Below are positions 47,479 through 57,034 of a stretch of DNA of 64,000 nt, one piece after another. Each line of letters starts with the position of its first letter. The first letter of the stretch is position 1. A model generated the notes under the pieces. The model did not search any database. It was not told where the DNA came from and worked only from the letters and a program-made list of their open reading frames with translations. The stretch lies in NCBI RefSeq assembly GCF_036250695.1, contig NZ_CP109427.1:3286001-3350000 (forward strand), in the 5' to 3' direction. The translations under genes were made by a program, and so were the position numbers. The DNA is from Streptomyces sp. NBC_01497 (GTDB lineage: Bacteria; Actinomycetota; Actinomycetes; Streptomycetales; Streptomycetaceae).

Positions 47479-48486
47479 TCACACGGGCCGGTCTCCCGCG
47501 ATGGCCACGCGCTCCGCGACCCTCCGGTCGGTGCCGTAGTCGGCGACGGCGTAGTGCTGGGTGGCGCGGTTGTCCCAGAAGGCGATGTCCCCGGCCTCCC
47601 AGTGCCACCTGACCTGGTACTCGGGGACGTGGGCCTGCTGGAAGAGCAGCCGCAGCAGCCGGTCGCTCTCGTCCTGCGGGAGGCCGGTGATGTGCGTGGT
47701 GAAGGACGTGTTCACGAACAGCATCGGCCGCCCGGTCTCGGGGTGGCGGCGCACGACCGGATGCTCGACGGGCGGGAACATCTCCTGGAACCCGGCGAGC
47801 CGCTCCGCCTCGGTGAACCGGAGGAACCCGGGCAGGAAGTCGTGCACCGCGCGGGCCCCGTCGATCCGCGCGCGTACGTCCTCGGGCAGGTTGTCGTACG
47901 CGGCGGCCATGTCGGCCCACAGGGTGTCGCCGCCGCTGGGCGGCACCTCGCGCAGCTGGAGGACGGCGCCCAGCGCGGGCCGCTGCCGGAAGGTGACGTC
48001 GGTGTGCCAGACGTTCTCGAAGGTGCGCACGGCGGAGCGGTCGAACCGTACGACGTCGGCGGGGCCCGCCGAGGTGAGCAGCGGATTGGTCTCCAGCTCG
48101 CCCCAGTTGAGGGCGAAGGCGCGCTGCGCGTCCGAGGTGAGGTGCTGCCCCCGGAAGAAGAGGACCTTCCACTCGACGAGAGCGCGGTTCAGCTCGTCGC
48201 GCAGAGCGCCGCCGAGGGGCCGGGAGAGGTCGAGCCCGCGGATCTCGGCCCCGATGGTCGCGGCCTGCGGGACGACGTCGAACAGCCGGTACGGGGGGCT
48301 CACCACGCCTTCCGGCAGCCTGCGCAGCACGCGCGGGCCCTCGTTGAGCCCGTCCGCGGGGGTCCGGAAGGAGCGCAGGACCGGGGTGGACGGGGCGCCG
48401 GGGCCGGAAACTGCAGGAGTGGCGGGGGTCGCAGGAGTGGCAACAGTGGCGGGGGTGGCGGGGGCGTGGACGGCATGCGTGGTCAA
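47479..48486 (-). CDS. TauD/TfdA-family Fe(II)/2-oxoglutarate dioxygenase
   Basis: 335-residue oxygenase, typical of enzymes that release sulfite from taurine, other sulfonates or alkyl sulfates. The iron ligands are His and Asp of VWHTDVTFRQRPA and the distal His of ATQHYAVADYG; the 2-oxoglutarate-binding Arg follows in DRRVAERVAIAGDRP. I choose TTG 48486 because a perfect GGAGG lies 7-8 nt upstream, whereas an in-frame GTG at 48519 has no ribosome-binding site. The N-terminus is then a Pro/Ala/Thr-rich stretch (HAPATPATVATPATPATP). The substrate is not identifiable. A cysteine-rich small frame lies upstream at 48676-48834. Confidence 0.88.
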   Translation of the reverse strand: MTTHAVHAPATPATVATPATPATPAVSGPGAPSTPVLRSFRTPADGLNEGPRVLRRLPEGVVSPPYRLFDVVPQAATIGAEIRGLDLSRPLGGALRDELNRALVEWKVLFFRGQHLTSDAQRAFALNWGELETNPLLTSAGPADVVRFDRSAVRTFENVWHTDVTFRQRPALGAVLQLREVPPSGGDTLWADMAAAYDNLPEDVRARIDGARAVHDFLPGFLRFTEAERLAGFQEMFPPVEHPVVRRHPETGRPMLFVNTSFTTHITGLPQDESDRLLRLLFQQAHVPEYQVRWHWEAGDIAFWDNRATQHYAVADYGTDRRVAERVAIAGDRPV

Positions 48487-48998
48487 GGCGGTTCCTCCGG
48501 GAACGGCGCGCGTCGGCACGGCAGGGTCACACGGGTCGCACGGACGCGCGGAAACGAGGGAGAAGTCAGCGAGGTAAAGCGGGCGGGAGAGGTGAAGGCA
48601 GGCGCGTGGCGTCAGGACGCGGGGACCCGCACTCCAGGCACGGGCCCGCGCCGGATCAGTGGCGCGGAGACATCGTCAGACGCGACAGAGAGCGCGACGA
48701 CAACAGGAGGACAGGGCCGGGGGCGAACCCACCCGGCCACGGCGGCGCAGGAAGCTGCAACCGCGCGGTGCGCACTCGCCGTGGGGAGCGCGAGTGCCCG
48801 ACTTCACTGCACAGTCGATCGAGCACATCCTCATGGCGGCAGCCTACCCCGCGCTCCTGTGCGCCATCCCGTGTCATGACCGTGTGACGGAACGGGCATG
48901 ACAGAGGCCGGGTCCGGCCGCTACCGTCCCGTACGGGCGCGGGCGACCCAGCGCGAACACGAGCGTCCGGTGACGGACCGCACACGGAAGGGGGCCGG
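48487..48998. other. Region between the dioxygenase and rarD
   Basis: 512 bp. It contains the candidate cysteine-rich frame above and should contain the divergent promoters of the dioxygenase and rarD. I see no riboswitch fold I could name. Confidence 0.5.
48676..48834 (-). CDS. Possible cysteine-rich leader ORF upstream of the dioxygenase
   Basis: A 52-codon minus-strand frame (MRMCSIDCAVKSGTRAPHGE...ALCRV) with seven Cys codons, including the pair near its end (SSCCRRALCRV). The frame ends 190 nt before the dioxygenase start. Cysteine-codon-rich leader ORFs are used to sense cysteine in other actinobacteria, and this gene is in the sulfur-assimilation-type dioxygenase family, so the combination is suggestive. 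But no clear ribosome-binding site precedes the ATG and base composition allows chance frames, so it is weakly supported. Confidence 0.3.
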   Translation of the reverse strand: MRMCSIDCAVKSGTRAPHGECAPRGCSFLRRRGRVGSPPALSSCCRRALCRV

Positions 48999-50033
48999 GT
49001 GAAGACGGACAAGGAGCAGCAGCGCTCGGGGTTGCTGTACGGCTTCGGCGCGTACGGGATCTGGGGGCTGGTGCCGCTGTACTGGCCGCTGCTGAAACCC
49101 GCGGGTGCCATGGAGGTCCTGGCCCACCGCATGGTGTGGTCGCTGGGGGTGGTGGCGATCGCCCTGGCCTTCACGCGACGCTGGGCGTGGATCGGCGAAC
49201 TGGTGAGGCAGCCGCGTCGGGTGGGGCTGCTGGTGCTCTCCGCAACGACGATCACGATCAACTGGGGCGTCTACATCTGGGCCGTGGACTCGGGTCATGT
49301 GGTGGAGGCGTCGCTCGGCTACTTCATCAACCCCCTGGTGACGATCCTGCTGGGGGTCGTCCTGCTGAAGGAGCGGCTGCGGGCCGCCCAGTGGGGCGCG
49401 GTCGGCGTGGGCCTCGCGGCGGTCGTGGTCATCTCCCTCGGGTACGGACAGCTGCCGTGGATCTCGCTGGTGCTGGCCTTCTCGTTCGGCACCTACGGCC
49501 TGGTCAAGAAGAAGATCAACCTGGGCGGCCTGGAATCCCTCGCGGCGGAGACGACCGTGCTGTTCCTGCCCGCCCTCGGGTTCCTGCTGTGGCTGGGCGC
49601 GACGGGCGCCTCGACGTTCACCACGCACGGCGCCGGGCACGCGGCCTGGCTCGCCTCGGCGGGCCTGGTGACGGCGGTGCCGCTGGTGCTGTTCGGCGCG
49701 TCCGCCATCCGCGTACCGCTCTCGACGCTCGGCCTGCTCCAGTACCTGACGCCGGTGCTCCAGCTGGCGCTGGGCGTCGCGTACTTCCACGAAGCGATGC
49801 CCCCGGAGCGGTGGGCCGGCTTCGCGCTGGTGTGGGTGGCGCTGGTCGTGCTGACGTGGGACGCGCTGCGCACCGCCCACCGCTCCCGGGCCCGCGCCGG
49901 CCGGCTGCGCGCGGCAGCGGCGCTGCGGAGGGGCCCCGCGCCGGCCGCGCCCAGCGCCGTCGCGCCCTCCCCCCCGGCGCCCGCACCCGCCGCGTCGTCC
50001 GGCGGCGAGGCGGACACCCTGCCGGGGGCATGA
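48999..50033 (+). CDS. rarD: EamA-family transporter, RarD type
   Basis: 344-residue membrane protein with ten predicted helices in two EamA repeats, starting GLLYGFGAYGIWGLVPLYWP and AIALAFTRRWAWIGEL. It fits the RarD (chloramphenicol-sensitive) permease group by YFINPLVTILLGVVLLKERL and LQYLTPVLQLALGVAYFHEA. The GTG start has GGAAGGGG upstream. The last ~50 residues form an Ala/Pro-rich tail outside the membrane. The exported or imported substrate is unknown, although drug and metabolite export is common. Confidence 0.9.
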   Translation: MKTDKEQQRSGLLYGFGAYGIWGLVPLYWPLLKPAGAMEVLAHRMVWSLGVVAIALAFTRRWAWIGELVRQPRRVGLLVLSATTITINWGVYIWAVDSGHVVEASLGYFINPLVTILLGVVLLKERLRAAQWGAVGVGLAAVVVISLGYGQLPWISLVLAFSFGTYGLVKKKINLGGLESLAAETTVLFLPALGFLLWLGATGASTFTTHGAGHAAWLASAGLVTAVPLVLFGASAIRVPLSTLGLLQYLTPVLQLALGVAYFHEAMPPERWAGFALVWVALVVLTWDALRTAHRSRARAGRLRAAAALRRGPAPAAPSAVAPSPPAPAPAASSGGEADTLPGA

Positions 50034-50149
50034 GGCCGGGGACGGTGCTTCCCGGCCCGGACGGTGCTTCCCGGCCCGGCGGGGTGCCCTGCGGGCCGAG
50101 CGGGGCGCCCTACCGGCCGGGCCGGTGAAGTGGCCCGGCCCCACCGGCG

Positions 50150-51184
50150 CTACGCCGTGACGTCCTTGGTGGTGAAGCGGGCCCACGCGGCGCAGCCGAA
50201 GACCAGCGCGTACACGGCCTGGACCACGAGGTTGCTGACCACGTTGTTCCACAGGATCGGCGCCCGCAGCACGTCGGTGAACGACAGCCAGTAGTGCGAG
50301 AACAGGTACGGGTGGACCGCGTCGAGCTGCGGGATCGAGTCGACGATCTGCACGGTGATCAGCAGCCCCACCGTGCTGGCCATCGCCGCGATGCCGCTGG
50401 ACGTCAGCGTCGAGACGAACAGGCCGATCGCGGCGAATCCCACCAGCGAGGCCGCCACGAGCAGGGCCACCAGCAGGGCGCGCAGCAGGCCCGAGCCGAA
50501 CGGGATCGTCGTGCCGGAGATGGTGGTGACCTCGCCCACCGGGAACAGCAGGGCGCCGGTGGCCAGCGCGAACGCCGCGACGACCACCGTCGCCGTCAGA
50601 GTGAACGTCAGTGTCGTGGCGTACTTGGCGACCAGCAGCCGGGTCCGGCCGGCCGGGACGACCAGCAGGTAGCGCAGCGTGCCTCCGGCGGACTCGCCGG
50701 CGACCGAGTCCCCCGCGATCACCCCGACGGTCATCGGCAGGAAGACCGGCAGGGTCGCGGCGAGCGCCGCGAACACCAGGAACAGGCCGTTGTTGGTGAC
50801 CTGCGTGAGGAATGCGGGCCCGCCACCGTGCGGATCGCCGGCCTCGCCCCCGCCGCTCGTCTGGATCTTGACGGCCACGCCGATGAGGACCGGCACCGCC
50901 GCGAGCACGCCGAGCAGCGCGACCGTCCGCCCCCGGCGGAAGGTCGTCACCAGCTCGGAGCGGAAGAAGCCGAGCGTCCACCACAGGGCGGAGCGCCGGT
51001 GCTCCTCGGCGGCGGACACCCTCGGCGCGGACCGTGCACCGGAAGGTCCCGGCATTCCCGAACCCGGCGCTCCCGAATCCGGCGCTCCCGAACCCGGCGT
51101 CCCGCCCGGCGCCTCCGAGCCCGGCGCTCCCGGCCCCGGCGCGGGCGTGTCCGCGCCCGCGCCCGTCGTCTCAGCCCGCGACAT
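50150..51184 (-). CDS. ABC-2-type transporter permease
   Basis: 344-residue permease with six helices: TVALLGVLAAVPVLIGVAVK, LFLVFAALAATLPVFLPMTV, YATTLTFTLTATVVVAAFAL and LVALLVAASLVGFAAIGLFV, among others. The cytoplasmic N-terminus (~60 residues) is Pro/Gly/Ser/Ala-rich from short repeats (GAPGSGMPGPSGAR), a low-complexity linker. It overlaps the ATPase gene by 14 nt, so the two form one transporter. The substrate is unknown. Its genes converge with rarD. Confidence 0.9.
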   Translation of the reverse strand: MSRAETTGAGADTPAPGPGAPGSEAPGGTPGSGAPDSGAPGSGMPGPSGARSAPRVSAAEEHRRSALWWTLGFFRSELVTTFRRGRTVALLGVLAAVPVLIGVAVKIQTSGGGEAGDPHGGGPAFLTQVTNNGLFLVFAALAATLPVFLPMTVGVIAGDSVAGESAGGTLRYLLVVPAGRTRLLVAKYATTLTFTLTATVVVAAFALATGALLFPVGEVTTISGTTIPFGSGLLRALLVALLVAASLVGFAAIGLFVSTLTSSGIAAMASTVGLLITVQIVDSIPQLDAVHPYLFSHYWLSFTDVLRAPILWNNVVSNLVVQAVYALVFGCAAWARFTTKDVTA

Positions 51185-52169
51185 CGAAGCCCTCTCCCGT
51201 CAGCGCCACGAAGGCGTCCTCCAGCGTGCCGCGTTCGATCCCGAACGCCCGTACCCGCACCCCCGCGCGCACCAGCGCCGCGTTGAGGTCCGCCGGATCC
51301 GTCCCGTGGTCGTCGGCGGACAACTCACCCGTCACCCGGCCCTCACCCGTCTCGACGACCGTGACGCCGTGTTCACGCAGTACCCGGGCCGCCTCGGCCG
51401 GGTCGGGCGTGGTGACCGCGAGCCTGCCGCGCGTACCCGCCGACAGCTCCGCCACCGACCCCTGCGCGATCAGGCGCCCCTGCGTCATGACGGCGGCATG
51501 CGTACACACCTGCTCGATCTCGTCCAGCAGATGTGAGGAGAGGAAGACCGTCGTGCCCTCGGCGGCGAGCTCCCGCACCAGCGTCCTGATCTCGCGCATG
51601 CCCTGCGGGTCGAGGCCGTTGGTCGGCTCGTCCAGGACGAGCAGCCTGCGGGGGCGCAGCAGCGCTGCGGCGATCCCGAGCCGCTGCTTCATGCCGAGGG
51701 AGTAGGCCTTCGCCCTCTTGGCCGCGGCCGCGCCGAGTCCGACCCGGTCGAGCGCCGTGTCGACCCGCGCCGAGCGGGTGCGCGGGTCGGCCGTCGGGTC
51801 CGTGGCGTCGTACCGTACGAGGTTGTCCCGGCCGCTCAGGAAGCCGTACTGGGCGGGGCCCTCGATCAGCGCGCCCACCTGCGGCAGCACCGTCCGCGCC
51901 GCGTGCGGCATGGGCAGGCCGAGCAGGCTCGCGGAGCCCGCCGTGGGCTGTACGAGGCCGAGCAGCATCCGGATCGTCGTGGTCTTGCCCGAGCCGTTGG
52001 GCCCGAGGAAGCCGAACACGCTGCCGTCCGGCACCGACAGGTCGAGGCTGTCGACGGCCAACTGGCCGCCCCGGTAGCGCTTGGTGAGGCCGCGCGCCTC
52101 GATGACGGGCGGCGCCTCCTGTGCGGGGCGCGAGCGCCCCTCGGCTTCCGCCACCACGGTCCTCGCCAC
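51171..52169 (-). CDS. ABC transporter ATP-binding protein
   Basis: 332 residues from the GTG at 52169, which has GGAGGG about 11 nt upstream. An in-frame start further 5' at 52331 lacks this site and adds Arg/Pro-rich sequence. Walker A is GPNGSGKTTTIR, the Q-loop lies near GALIEGPAQYG, the signature is YSLGMKQRLG, Walker B is RLLVLDEPTNGLD and the switch His is in SSHLLDEIEQV. The C-terminal domain (VTTPDPAEAARVLREHGVTV) is of the type seen in drug or natural-product efflux systems. It works with the downstream permease. Confidence 0.92.
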   Translation of the reverse strand: MARTVVAEAEGRSRPAQEAPPVIEARGLTKRYRGGQLAVDSLDLSVPDGSVFGFLGPNGSGKTTTIRMLLGLVQPTAGSASLLGLPMPHAARTVLPQVGALIEGPAQYGFLSGRDNLVRYDATDPTADPRTRSARVDTALDRVGLGAAAAKRAKAYSLGMKQRLGIAAALLRPRRLLVLDEPTNGLDPQGMREIRTLVRELAAEGTTVFLSSHLLDEIEQVCTHAAVMTQGRLIAQGSVAELSAGTRGRLAVTTPDPAEAARVLREHGVTVVETGEGRVTGELSADDHGTDPADLNAALVRAGVRVRAFGIERGTLEDAFVALTGEGFDVAG

Positions 52170-52497
52170 GATGCCCAGTCCCTCCGGTCCAGTCAGCTCG
52201 GTGTGCTCGCTCGCGGGGCGTTCCCCTGAACGCGGCGCGCCCCGCCGTACGAGCGTACGGCGGGGCGGCGGGCGGGCGAGGCGGGGAGGCGGACGGGTGA
52301 GGCCGTGTCGCCCGTCCGGGCCCGCCTCCACCCCCGGCGGCGTTCACTGCGTCGCGGCGTTCGCCGAGCCGGGCCGAGCCGCGTCCCCGCGGTCCGCGTC
52401 CCCGTGCTCCGCCTCTCTCCGCGTCGCGGGCGGGGTCTCGTGCACGGCGGCGTCCGGAACCGGGCTGCCCCGGCCCCGGCCGCCGCGCGGCCCCGCG
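52170..52497. other. Intergenic region between the ABC operon and the LolA-like gene
   Basis: 328 bp of GC-rich sequence between two minus-strand genes. No gene, clear terminator or promoter is recognised. Confidence 0.5.
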
Positions 52498-53796
52498 CTA
52501 CTTCGCGGCGGCGGCGTTCGCCGTGCCGATCAGTTGCTGCTGGCTGACCGCTCCGACGTAGACGGTGCCGTCATCGGTCATCAGGGCGTTGACCAGGCGT
52601 GTGTGGAACACCATGCCCGAGCCGAACTTCCCGGTGACCTTGTCGCCCAGCGAGTTCAGGAAGCCCTGGGCGTCCTGGGCGTCCTGAGGTGCCCTGGACG
52701 TGGTCCCCTTGTCGGCACCCTGACCGGCGGCCCCCGCAGGACCGGGCAGTTCCACGACCGACGTCCAGCCCGTGCCGGTGACCTTCACCTTGCTGAGCGC
52801 GGCCTTGGCCTGGTCCTTCTCCTGCGCGGACGGCGTCGAGTGCTGCGGCAGCGCGTGCTGCTTGCCCTCGGTGACCTTCGTCCCCTTCGGCGGGGTGAAG
52901 GTGAACGTCGAGGCCGGCGGCTTGCCGAAGTCGACCGACGTGTAGCCGACGTCGACGACGGCCTTGCCGCCGCCGCTCGGCGTGAGGGTGAACTTCAGCG
53001 GCGCGCCGGTCTTCGAGTCGACCGCGACCCGGATCGAACCGACCGTGGAACCGGCCTGCTTGGGCTTGATCAGCAGGTCGTACGCGTCCCGGCCCGCGAT
53101 CCGCGAGGTGCCGTCGACGCTGATCGACGTCGTGGACCCCGCCGCCTTGAGGGCGTCGTCGGTGAACTGCCGGGGTGTCGTCGGCAGGTCGCCGCCCTTC
53201 GGCAGCCCCGGCAGCACCGTCGCGGCACCGGAACCCTGGCCGGCTCCCTGCGGAGCGGTCGTGTGGAACGCCTGGTTGTTGGCGCTGTCGTACGCCCACA
53301 CCTGGCTGCCGTCGCGGATGAGGCTGTACTCCGCCGCGTTCTCCAGGATGGAGACCTTCTGCTTCCGCGGTCCGTCCGCGGCCACCCGCAGCGTGTGGGT
53401 ACCGGAGGCCAGTTCCATGAGCCTGGTCTCGGGGTTCGCGGAGGAGCCGGACGGTGCCCCCGAGGAACCGCCCGACCCACCGGTCCCGCCCGGAGCCACC
53501 GAGCCGGCCATCGATCCGCCGAGGCCGCCCAGCGAGGGCAGCCCCAGGTCTGTGGTGATCTTCACGGACCCGGAGAGCTGCTGCGTGTCGGACGCGGCGA
53601 TCTTCTGCACCAGGTCGTGCGCGCTGATCCTGGGAAGATCCGGGTCGCCGGACGACGCGAGCGCCGGCACGAGGCCGACCGTCGCCGCCGCGATCCCCGC
53701 CACGGCCACCGGAAGCGCGTACCGGGCCATCTTCCTGGGCCCGGTGGCGCGGTTCCGGCCCTCCTCGGTGGTCCCTGCCCTGTCGTTGCCTGCCAT
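52498..53796 (-). CDS. Secreted LolA-like protein
   Basis: 432 residues from an ATG with GGAGG upstream. A short cytoplasmic N-terminus and one helix (LPVAVAGIAAATVGLVPALA) form a signal anchor or signal peptide, followed by DLVQKIAASDTQQLSGSVKI, typical of the LolA/outer-membrane-lipoprotein-carrier and anti-sigma-sensor fold. A Gly/Ser-rich loop sits near residues 85-115. DAYDLLIKPKQAGSTVGSIR and LKFTLTPSGGGKAVVDVGYT are fold strands. The family in Streptomyces lacks a proven role; the gene lies between an ABC transporter and the polyprenyl synthase. It may bind lipids or sense cell-wall state. Confidence 0.85.
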   Translation of the reverse strand: MAGNDRAGTTEEGRNRATGPRKMARYALPVAVAGIAAATVGLVPALASSGDPDLPRISAHDLVQKIAASDTQQLSGSVKITTDLGLPSLGGLGGSMAGSVAPGGTGGSGGSSGAPSGSSANPETRLMELASGTHTLRVAADGPRKQKVSILENAAEYSLIRDGSQVWAYDSANNQAFHTTAPQGAGQGSGAATVLPGLPKGGDLPTTPRQFTDDALKAAGSTTSISVDGTSRIAGRDAYDLLIKPKQAGSTVGSIRVAVDSKTGAPLKFTLTPSGGGKAVVDVGYTSVDFGKPPASTFTFTPPKGTKVTEGKQHALPQHSTPSAQEKDQAKAALSKVKVTGTGWTSVVELPGPAGAAGQGADKGTTSRAPQDAQDAQGFLNSLGDKVTGKFGSGMVFHTRLVNALMTDDGTVYVGAVSQQQLIGTANAAAAK

Positions 53797-54135
53797 GTGT
53801 GCCCTACCTCCGTGATCGGCGGCCGGTCATGTCGGTCATCGCTGCCGCGTGCACTCGTCCACTTCCCCGCATTCATTCTCACTCGACAGGGACACGAGTG
53901 CGTATGTCAATCTGACCAAAGCGGCCATCCGGGGGCATCAACCCGACGGTGCAACTTCGCGTACCCCTACGGGATGACATCGGCCGGGCGACCCCTTGGG
54001 GGTCGGACTCCGACCGGCACGCCCGGCCGGCGGGTCCGAACGGTGGCACGCGGCCGGGCGGGGTGCCGGAGGCGACGGGAGCAGCGGGAGCGACGGGAGC
54101 AGCGGGGGCTGCCGGGGCGGAGGGGGCTGCGGGAC
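53797..54135. other. Intergenic region upstream of the LolA-like gene
   Basis: 339 bp. It contains a run of short GCGGGAGCGACGGGAGC-type repeats (about 54060-54130). The promoter of the LolA-like gene should be here. No gene is supported. Confidence 0.5.
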
Positions 54136-55146
54136 TCAGCCCGCCCGGTGGACCACCGCGTCGCACAGCTCGGTCAGTGTGGACTTCGCCCAGCACTCGG
54201 GCAGCGGCACCAGCGTCTCGCGGGCCGCCGTCGCGTACCGCACCGCCTCGTCCATGGCCTGCTGGAGCGCCGGGTGCGCGCGCAGCCGGCGCAGTGCCTC
54301 CGCGTGCCGCGCGTCGTCGGAGAGGTCGGAGGCGAGCAGTTCCACCAGCTCGACGTCGTCCGGCTCGGCCAGCTTCTCGGCACGCGCCCGCAGGAGCAGC
54401 ACGGGCAGGGTGGGGATGCCCTCGCGCAGGTCCGTGCCGGGCGTCTTGCCCGACTCGTGGGACTCACTGGCGATGTCGAGGACGTCGTCGGCGAGCTGGA
54501 AGGCGACACCGAGCCGCTCGCCGAACTGGGTGAGGATGTCCACGATCCGTTCGTCGGCACCCGACATCAGCGCACCGAAGCGCCCGGACACGGCGACGAG
54601 CGAGCCCGCCTTGCCCGCCAGGACGTCGAGGTAGTGGGCGACCGGGTCGCGGCCGTCGCGCGGACCCGCGGTCTCCAGGATCTGGCCCGTCACGAGCCGC
54701 TCGAACGCCTCGGCCTGGATGCGTACGGCCTCGGGGCCGAGTTCGGCGAGGATCTGCGAGGCGCGGGAGAAGAGGAAGTCGCCGGTGAGGACCGCGACCG
54801 AGTTGTCCCAGCGGGCGTTGGCGCTGTCCACGCCCCGGCGTACTTCCGCCTCGTCCATCACGTCGTCGTGGTACAGCGTCGCCAGATGGGTGAGTTCGAC
54901 GACGACGGCGGAGGGCACCACGCCCGGCGCGTACGGGTCGCCGAACTGCGCGGCCAGCAGGACAAGCAGCGGCCTGAACCGTTTGCCGCCCGCGCGCACC
55001 AGGTGCTGCGCGGCCTCATTGATGAAGGCGACGTCGCTCTTGGTGGCATCGAGCAGACCCGCCTCGACAGCCGCCAATCCGGTCTGGACATCGGCTTCGA
55101 GAGCCTGGTCCCGCATGCTCAGCCCGAACGGCCCGACGACGGTCAC
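54136..55146 (-). CDS. Polyprenyl diphosphate synthase (long chain)
   Basis: 336-residue trans-prenyltransferase from a GTG at 55146 with AGGAG upstream. The two Asp-rich motifs are YHDDVMDEAEVRRG and FQLADDVLDIASES, and the IPP-binding region is VRAGGKRFRPLLVLL. The length and motif form suit a long-chain synthase making the side chain of menaquinone (as in Streptomyces). That fits the respiratory genes elsewhere in the window, but the chain length cannot be read from sequence. No cluster partner for menaquinone head-group synthesis is adjacent. Confidence 0.92.
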   Translation of the reverse strand: MTVVGPFGLSMRDQALEADVQTGLAAVEAGLLDATKSDVAFINEAAQHLVRAGGKRFRPLLVLLAAQFGDPYAPGVVPSAVVVELTHLATLYHDDVMDEAEVRRGVDSANARWDNSVAVLTGDFLFSRASQILAELGPEAVRIQAEAFERLVTGQILETAGPRDGRDPVAHYLDVLAGKAGSLVAVSGRFGALMSGADERIVDILTQFGERLGVAFQLADDVLDIASESHESGKTPGTDLREGIPTLPVLLLRARAEKLAEPDDVELVELLASDLSDDARHAEALRRLRAHPALQQAMDEAVRYATAARETLVPLPECWAKSTLTELCDAVVHRAG

Positions 55147-55301
55147 GAGGGGTACTCCTGTCTGCTGACGATCACACGGATTGTCGATGTGTCGCTGCCA
55201 TCACTCAAGTCAGCGTATCCGGTCGCGTTTCGATCACCGTGGGCGCCTTCCCGACACCGGCGGTATGTTCGTGATCAGTCGTACGAGCGGGAGAGACTAT
55301 T

Positions 55302-56807
55302 TTGTCCGACACGGTGACCGACACGGGAGACCACGGAGAGCAACCTCCGCCCGGGGACGACCGAGCCTTCTTCGGTCAGCCCAGAGGGCTGGTCACCCTG
55401 TCGGGTCTCGAAATCTGGGAGCGGTTCTCGTTCCTGGGGATGCAGGCCATTCTCGTCCTCTACTTCGTCGACAGCGTCGCACACGGCGGCCTCGGCATGG
55501 ACGACGGCACGGCCGCCTCCATCTCGGCGGCCTACGGCACGCTCGTCTACCTGGTCTCGGTCGGCGGCGGCTGGCTCGCGGACCGCATCCTCGGCTCGTA
55601 CCGCTCCGTCCTGTGGGGCGGTGTCCTCATCGCCATCGGCCACTACCTGATGGCGATCCCGGCCGCGTGGGCGACCTGGGCCGGGCTCGGCCTGATCAGC
55701 GCCGGCACCGGCCTGCTGAAGCCGAACGTGTCGTACATGGTCGGCAAGCTCTACCGCACGAAGGACGAGCGGCGCGACGCCGGCTTCGCCCTCTACTACA
55801 TGGCCATCAACATCGGCTCGTTCCTCGGGCCGCTCGTGACGGGCTGGCTCGGCGACCACGCGAGCTGGCACTGGGCGTTCTCGGCGGCGGCCTTCGGCAT
55901 GACGCTCGGCATCATCCAGTACGTGTGGGGGCGCAAGCACCTGGCCGGGCACGGCAACGCCCCCGAGTTCGCTCTCGCACCCGCGCCGATGCGGCGCGCC
56001 GTGCGGTGGATGGTGGCCGGGGCCGTGGTGGTCGCCGTCGTCGCGACGGCCCTGTCGCTGGCCGGGTGGCTGACGCTCGGCCGGTTCGTGGACGTGCTGA
56101 CGGTCATCTCGGTCATCGCGCCGGTCGCGTACTTCGTGGTGATGTTCACGAGCCCGCGGGTGTCCTCCGAGGAGCGGGGCAGGCTGCGCCCCTACATCGT
56201 GCTGTTCGCCGCGTCCGTGGTGTTCAACTTCATCCTCTTCCAGGCCTATTCGACGATGATCCTGCTCGCCGCTTCGAACGCCGAGTCGAGCATCTTCGGC
56301 TTCGACTTCCCGGCGAGCTGGTACACGTCGGCGCTCGGCGCGTTCGAGGTGGGTCTCGCGCCGATCGTCGCGGCCACCTGGGTACGGATGGGCAGGCGGC
56401 AGCCGCACGCCTCCAACAAGATCGCGTTCGGGGTGATCCTGGGCGGCCTGTCGTTCCTGCTGATCGTCCTGCCGACGTCCGGCCACAGCACCGACCACTA
56501 CAAGATGGCCGTCTGGTGGATCGTCGGCTCGTACATCCTGCTCGGCCTCGGCGACATCCTGCTGGAGACGTCGGGCCTGTCCGCGTCGACGAAGCTCGCG
56601 CCGCAGGCGTTCGCCAGCCAGACGATGGCGCTGTGGTTCCTCTCCCTCGCCCTGGCCAACGGCATCCAGGCGCAGACCGTGAAGCTGTACGACGACGTCT
56701 CGCACCCCGCGTACTTCGGCGTGAACGGCGCGGTCGCGGTCGCCGCCGGCCTGGCCGTGATCGCGGCGGCGCCGTGGCTGAGGCGGACCATGTACCCCGT
56801 CCACTGA
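55302..56807 (+). CDS. Proton-dependent oligopeptide transporter (POT family)
   Basis: 501-residue peptide/H+ symporter starting from TTG at 55302 (MSDTVTDTGDHGEQP) with GGGAGAG upstream. The first-helix motif LEIWERFSFLGMQAILVLYF is the ExxER family signature, and GLLKPNVSYMVGKLY with FALYYMAINIGSFLGPLVTG is the PTR2 signature. About 14 membrane helices are visible. It takes up di- and tripeptides in other bacteria. It is divergent from the polyprenyl synthase, with about 155 bp between the genes. Confidence 0.93.
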   Translation: MSDTVTDTGDHGEQPPPGDDRAFFGQPRGLVTLSGLEIWERFSFLGMQAILVLYFVDSVAHGGLGMDDGTAASISAAYGTLVYLVSVGGGWLADRILGSYRSVLWGGVLIAIGHYLMAIPAAWATWAGLGLISAGTGLLKPNVSYMVGKLYRTKDERRDAGFALYYMAINIGSFLGPLVTGWLGDHASWHWAFSAAAFGMTLGIIQYVWGRKHLAGHGNAPEFALAPAPMRRAVRWMVAGAVVVAVVATALSLAGWLTLGRFVDVLTVISVIAPVAYFVVMFTSPRVSSEERGRLRPYIVLFAASVVFNFILFQAYSTMILLAASNAESSIFGFDFPASWYTSALGAFEVGLAPIVAATWVRMGRRQPHASNKIAFGVILGGLSFLLIVLPTSGHSTDHYKMAVWWIVGSYILLGLGDILLETSGLSASTKLAPQAFASQTMALWFLSLALANGIQAQTVKLYDDVSHPAYFGVNGAVAVAAGLAVIAAAPWLRRTMYPVH

Positions 56808-57034
56808 CCCGGCCGGGGCCGGTGCCGGCCTGGCCGGGCCGGAGCGGGCGGGCCCCGCGCCCGCCGCACCTGCCGCCCCTCTCGCGCCCGCCGCGCCCGC
56901 CGCGCCCGCACGGCGGAAACCGGGCGGCCCCGAAGGCCCGCTAGCCCCGGCGGCCTCCCGCCCGGCCCGATCCCTCCGCCCCCCGCTTCCTCCCGTCCCC
57001 CGCCCCGCACGATGAGCCCGAAAAGGTGACCGGT

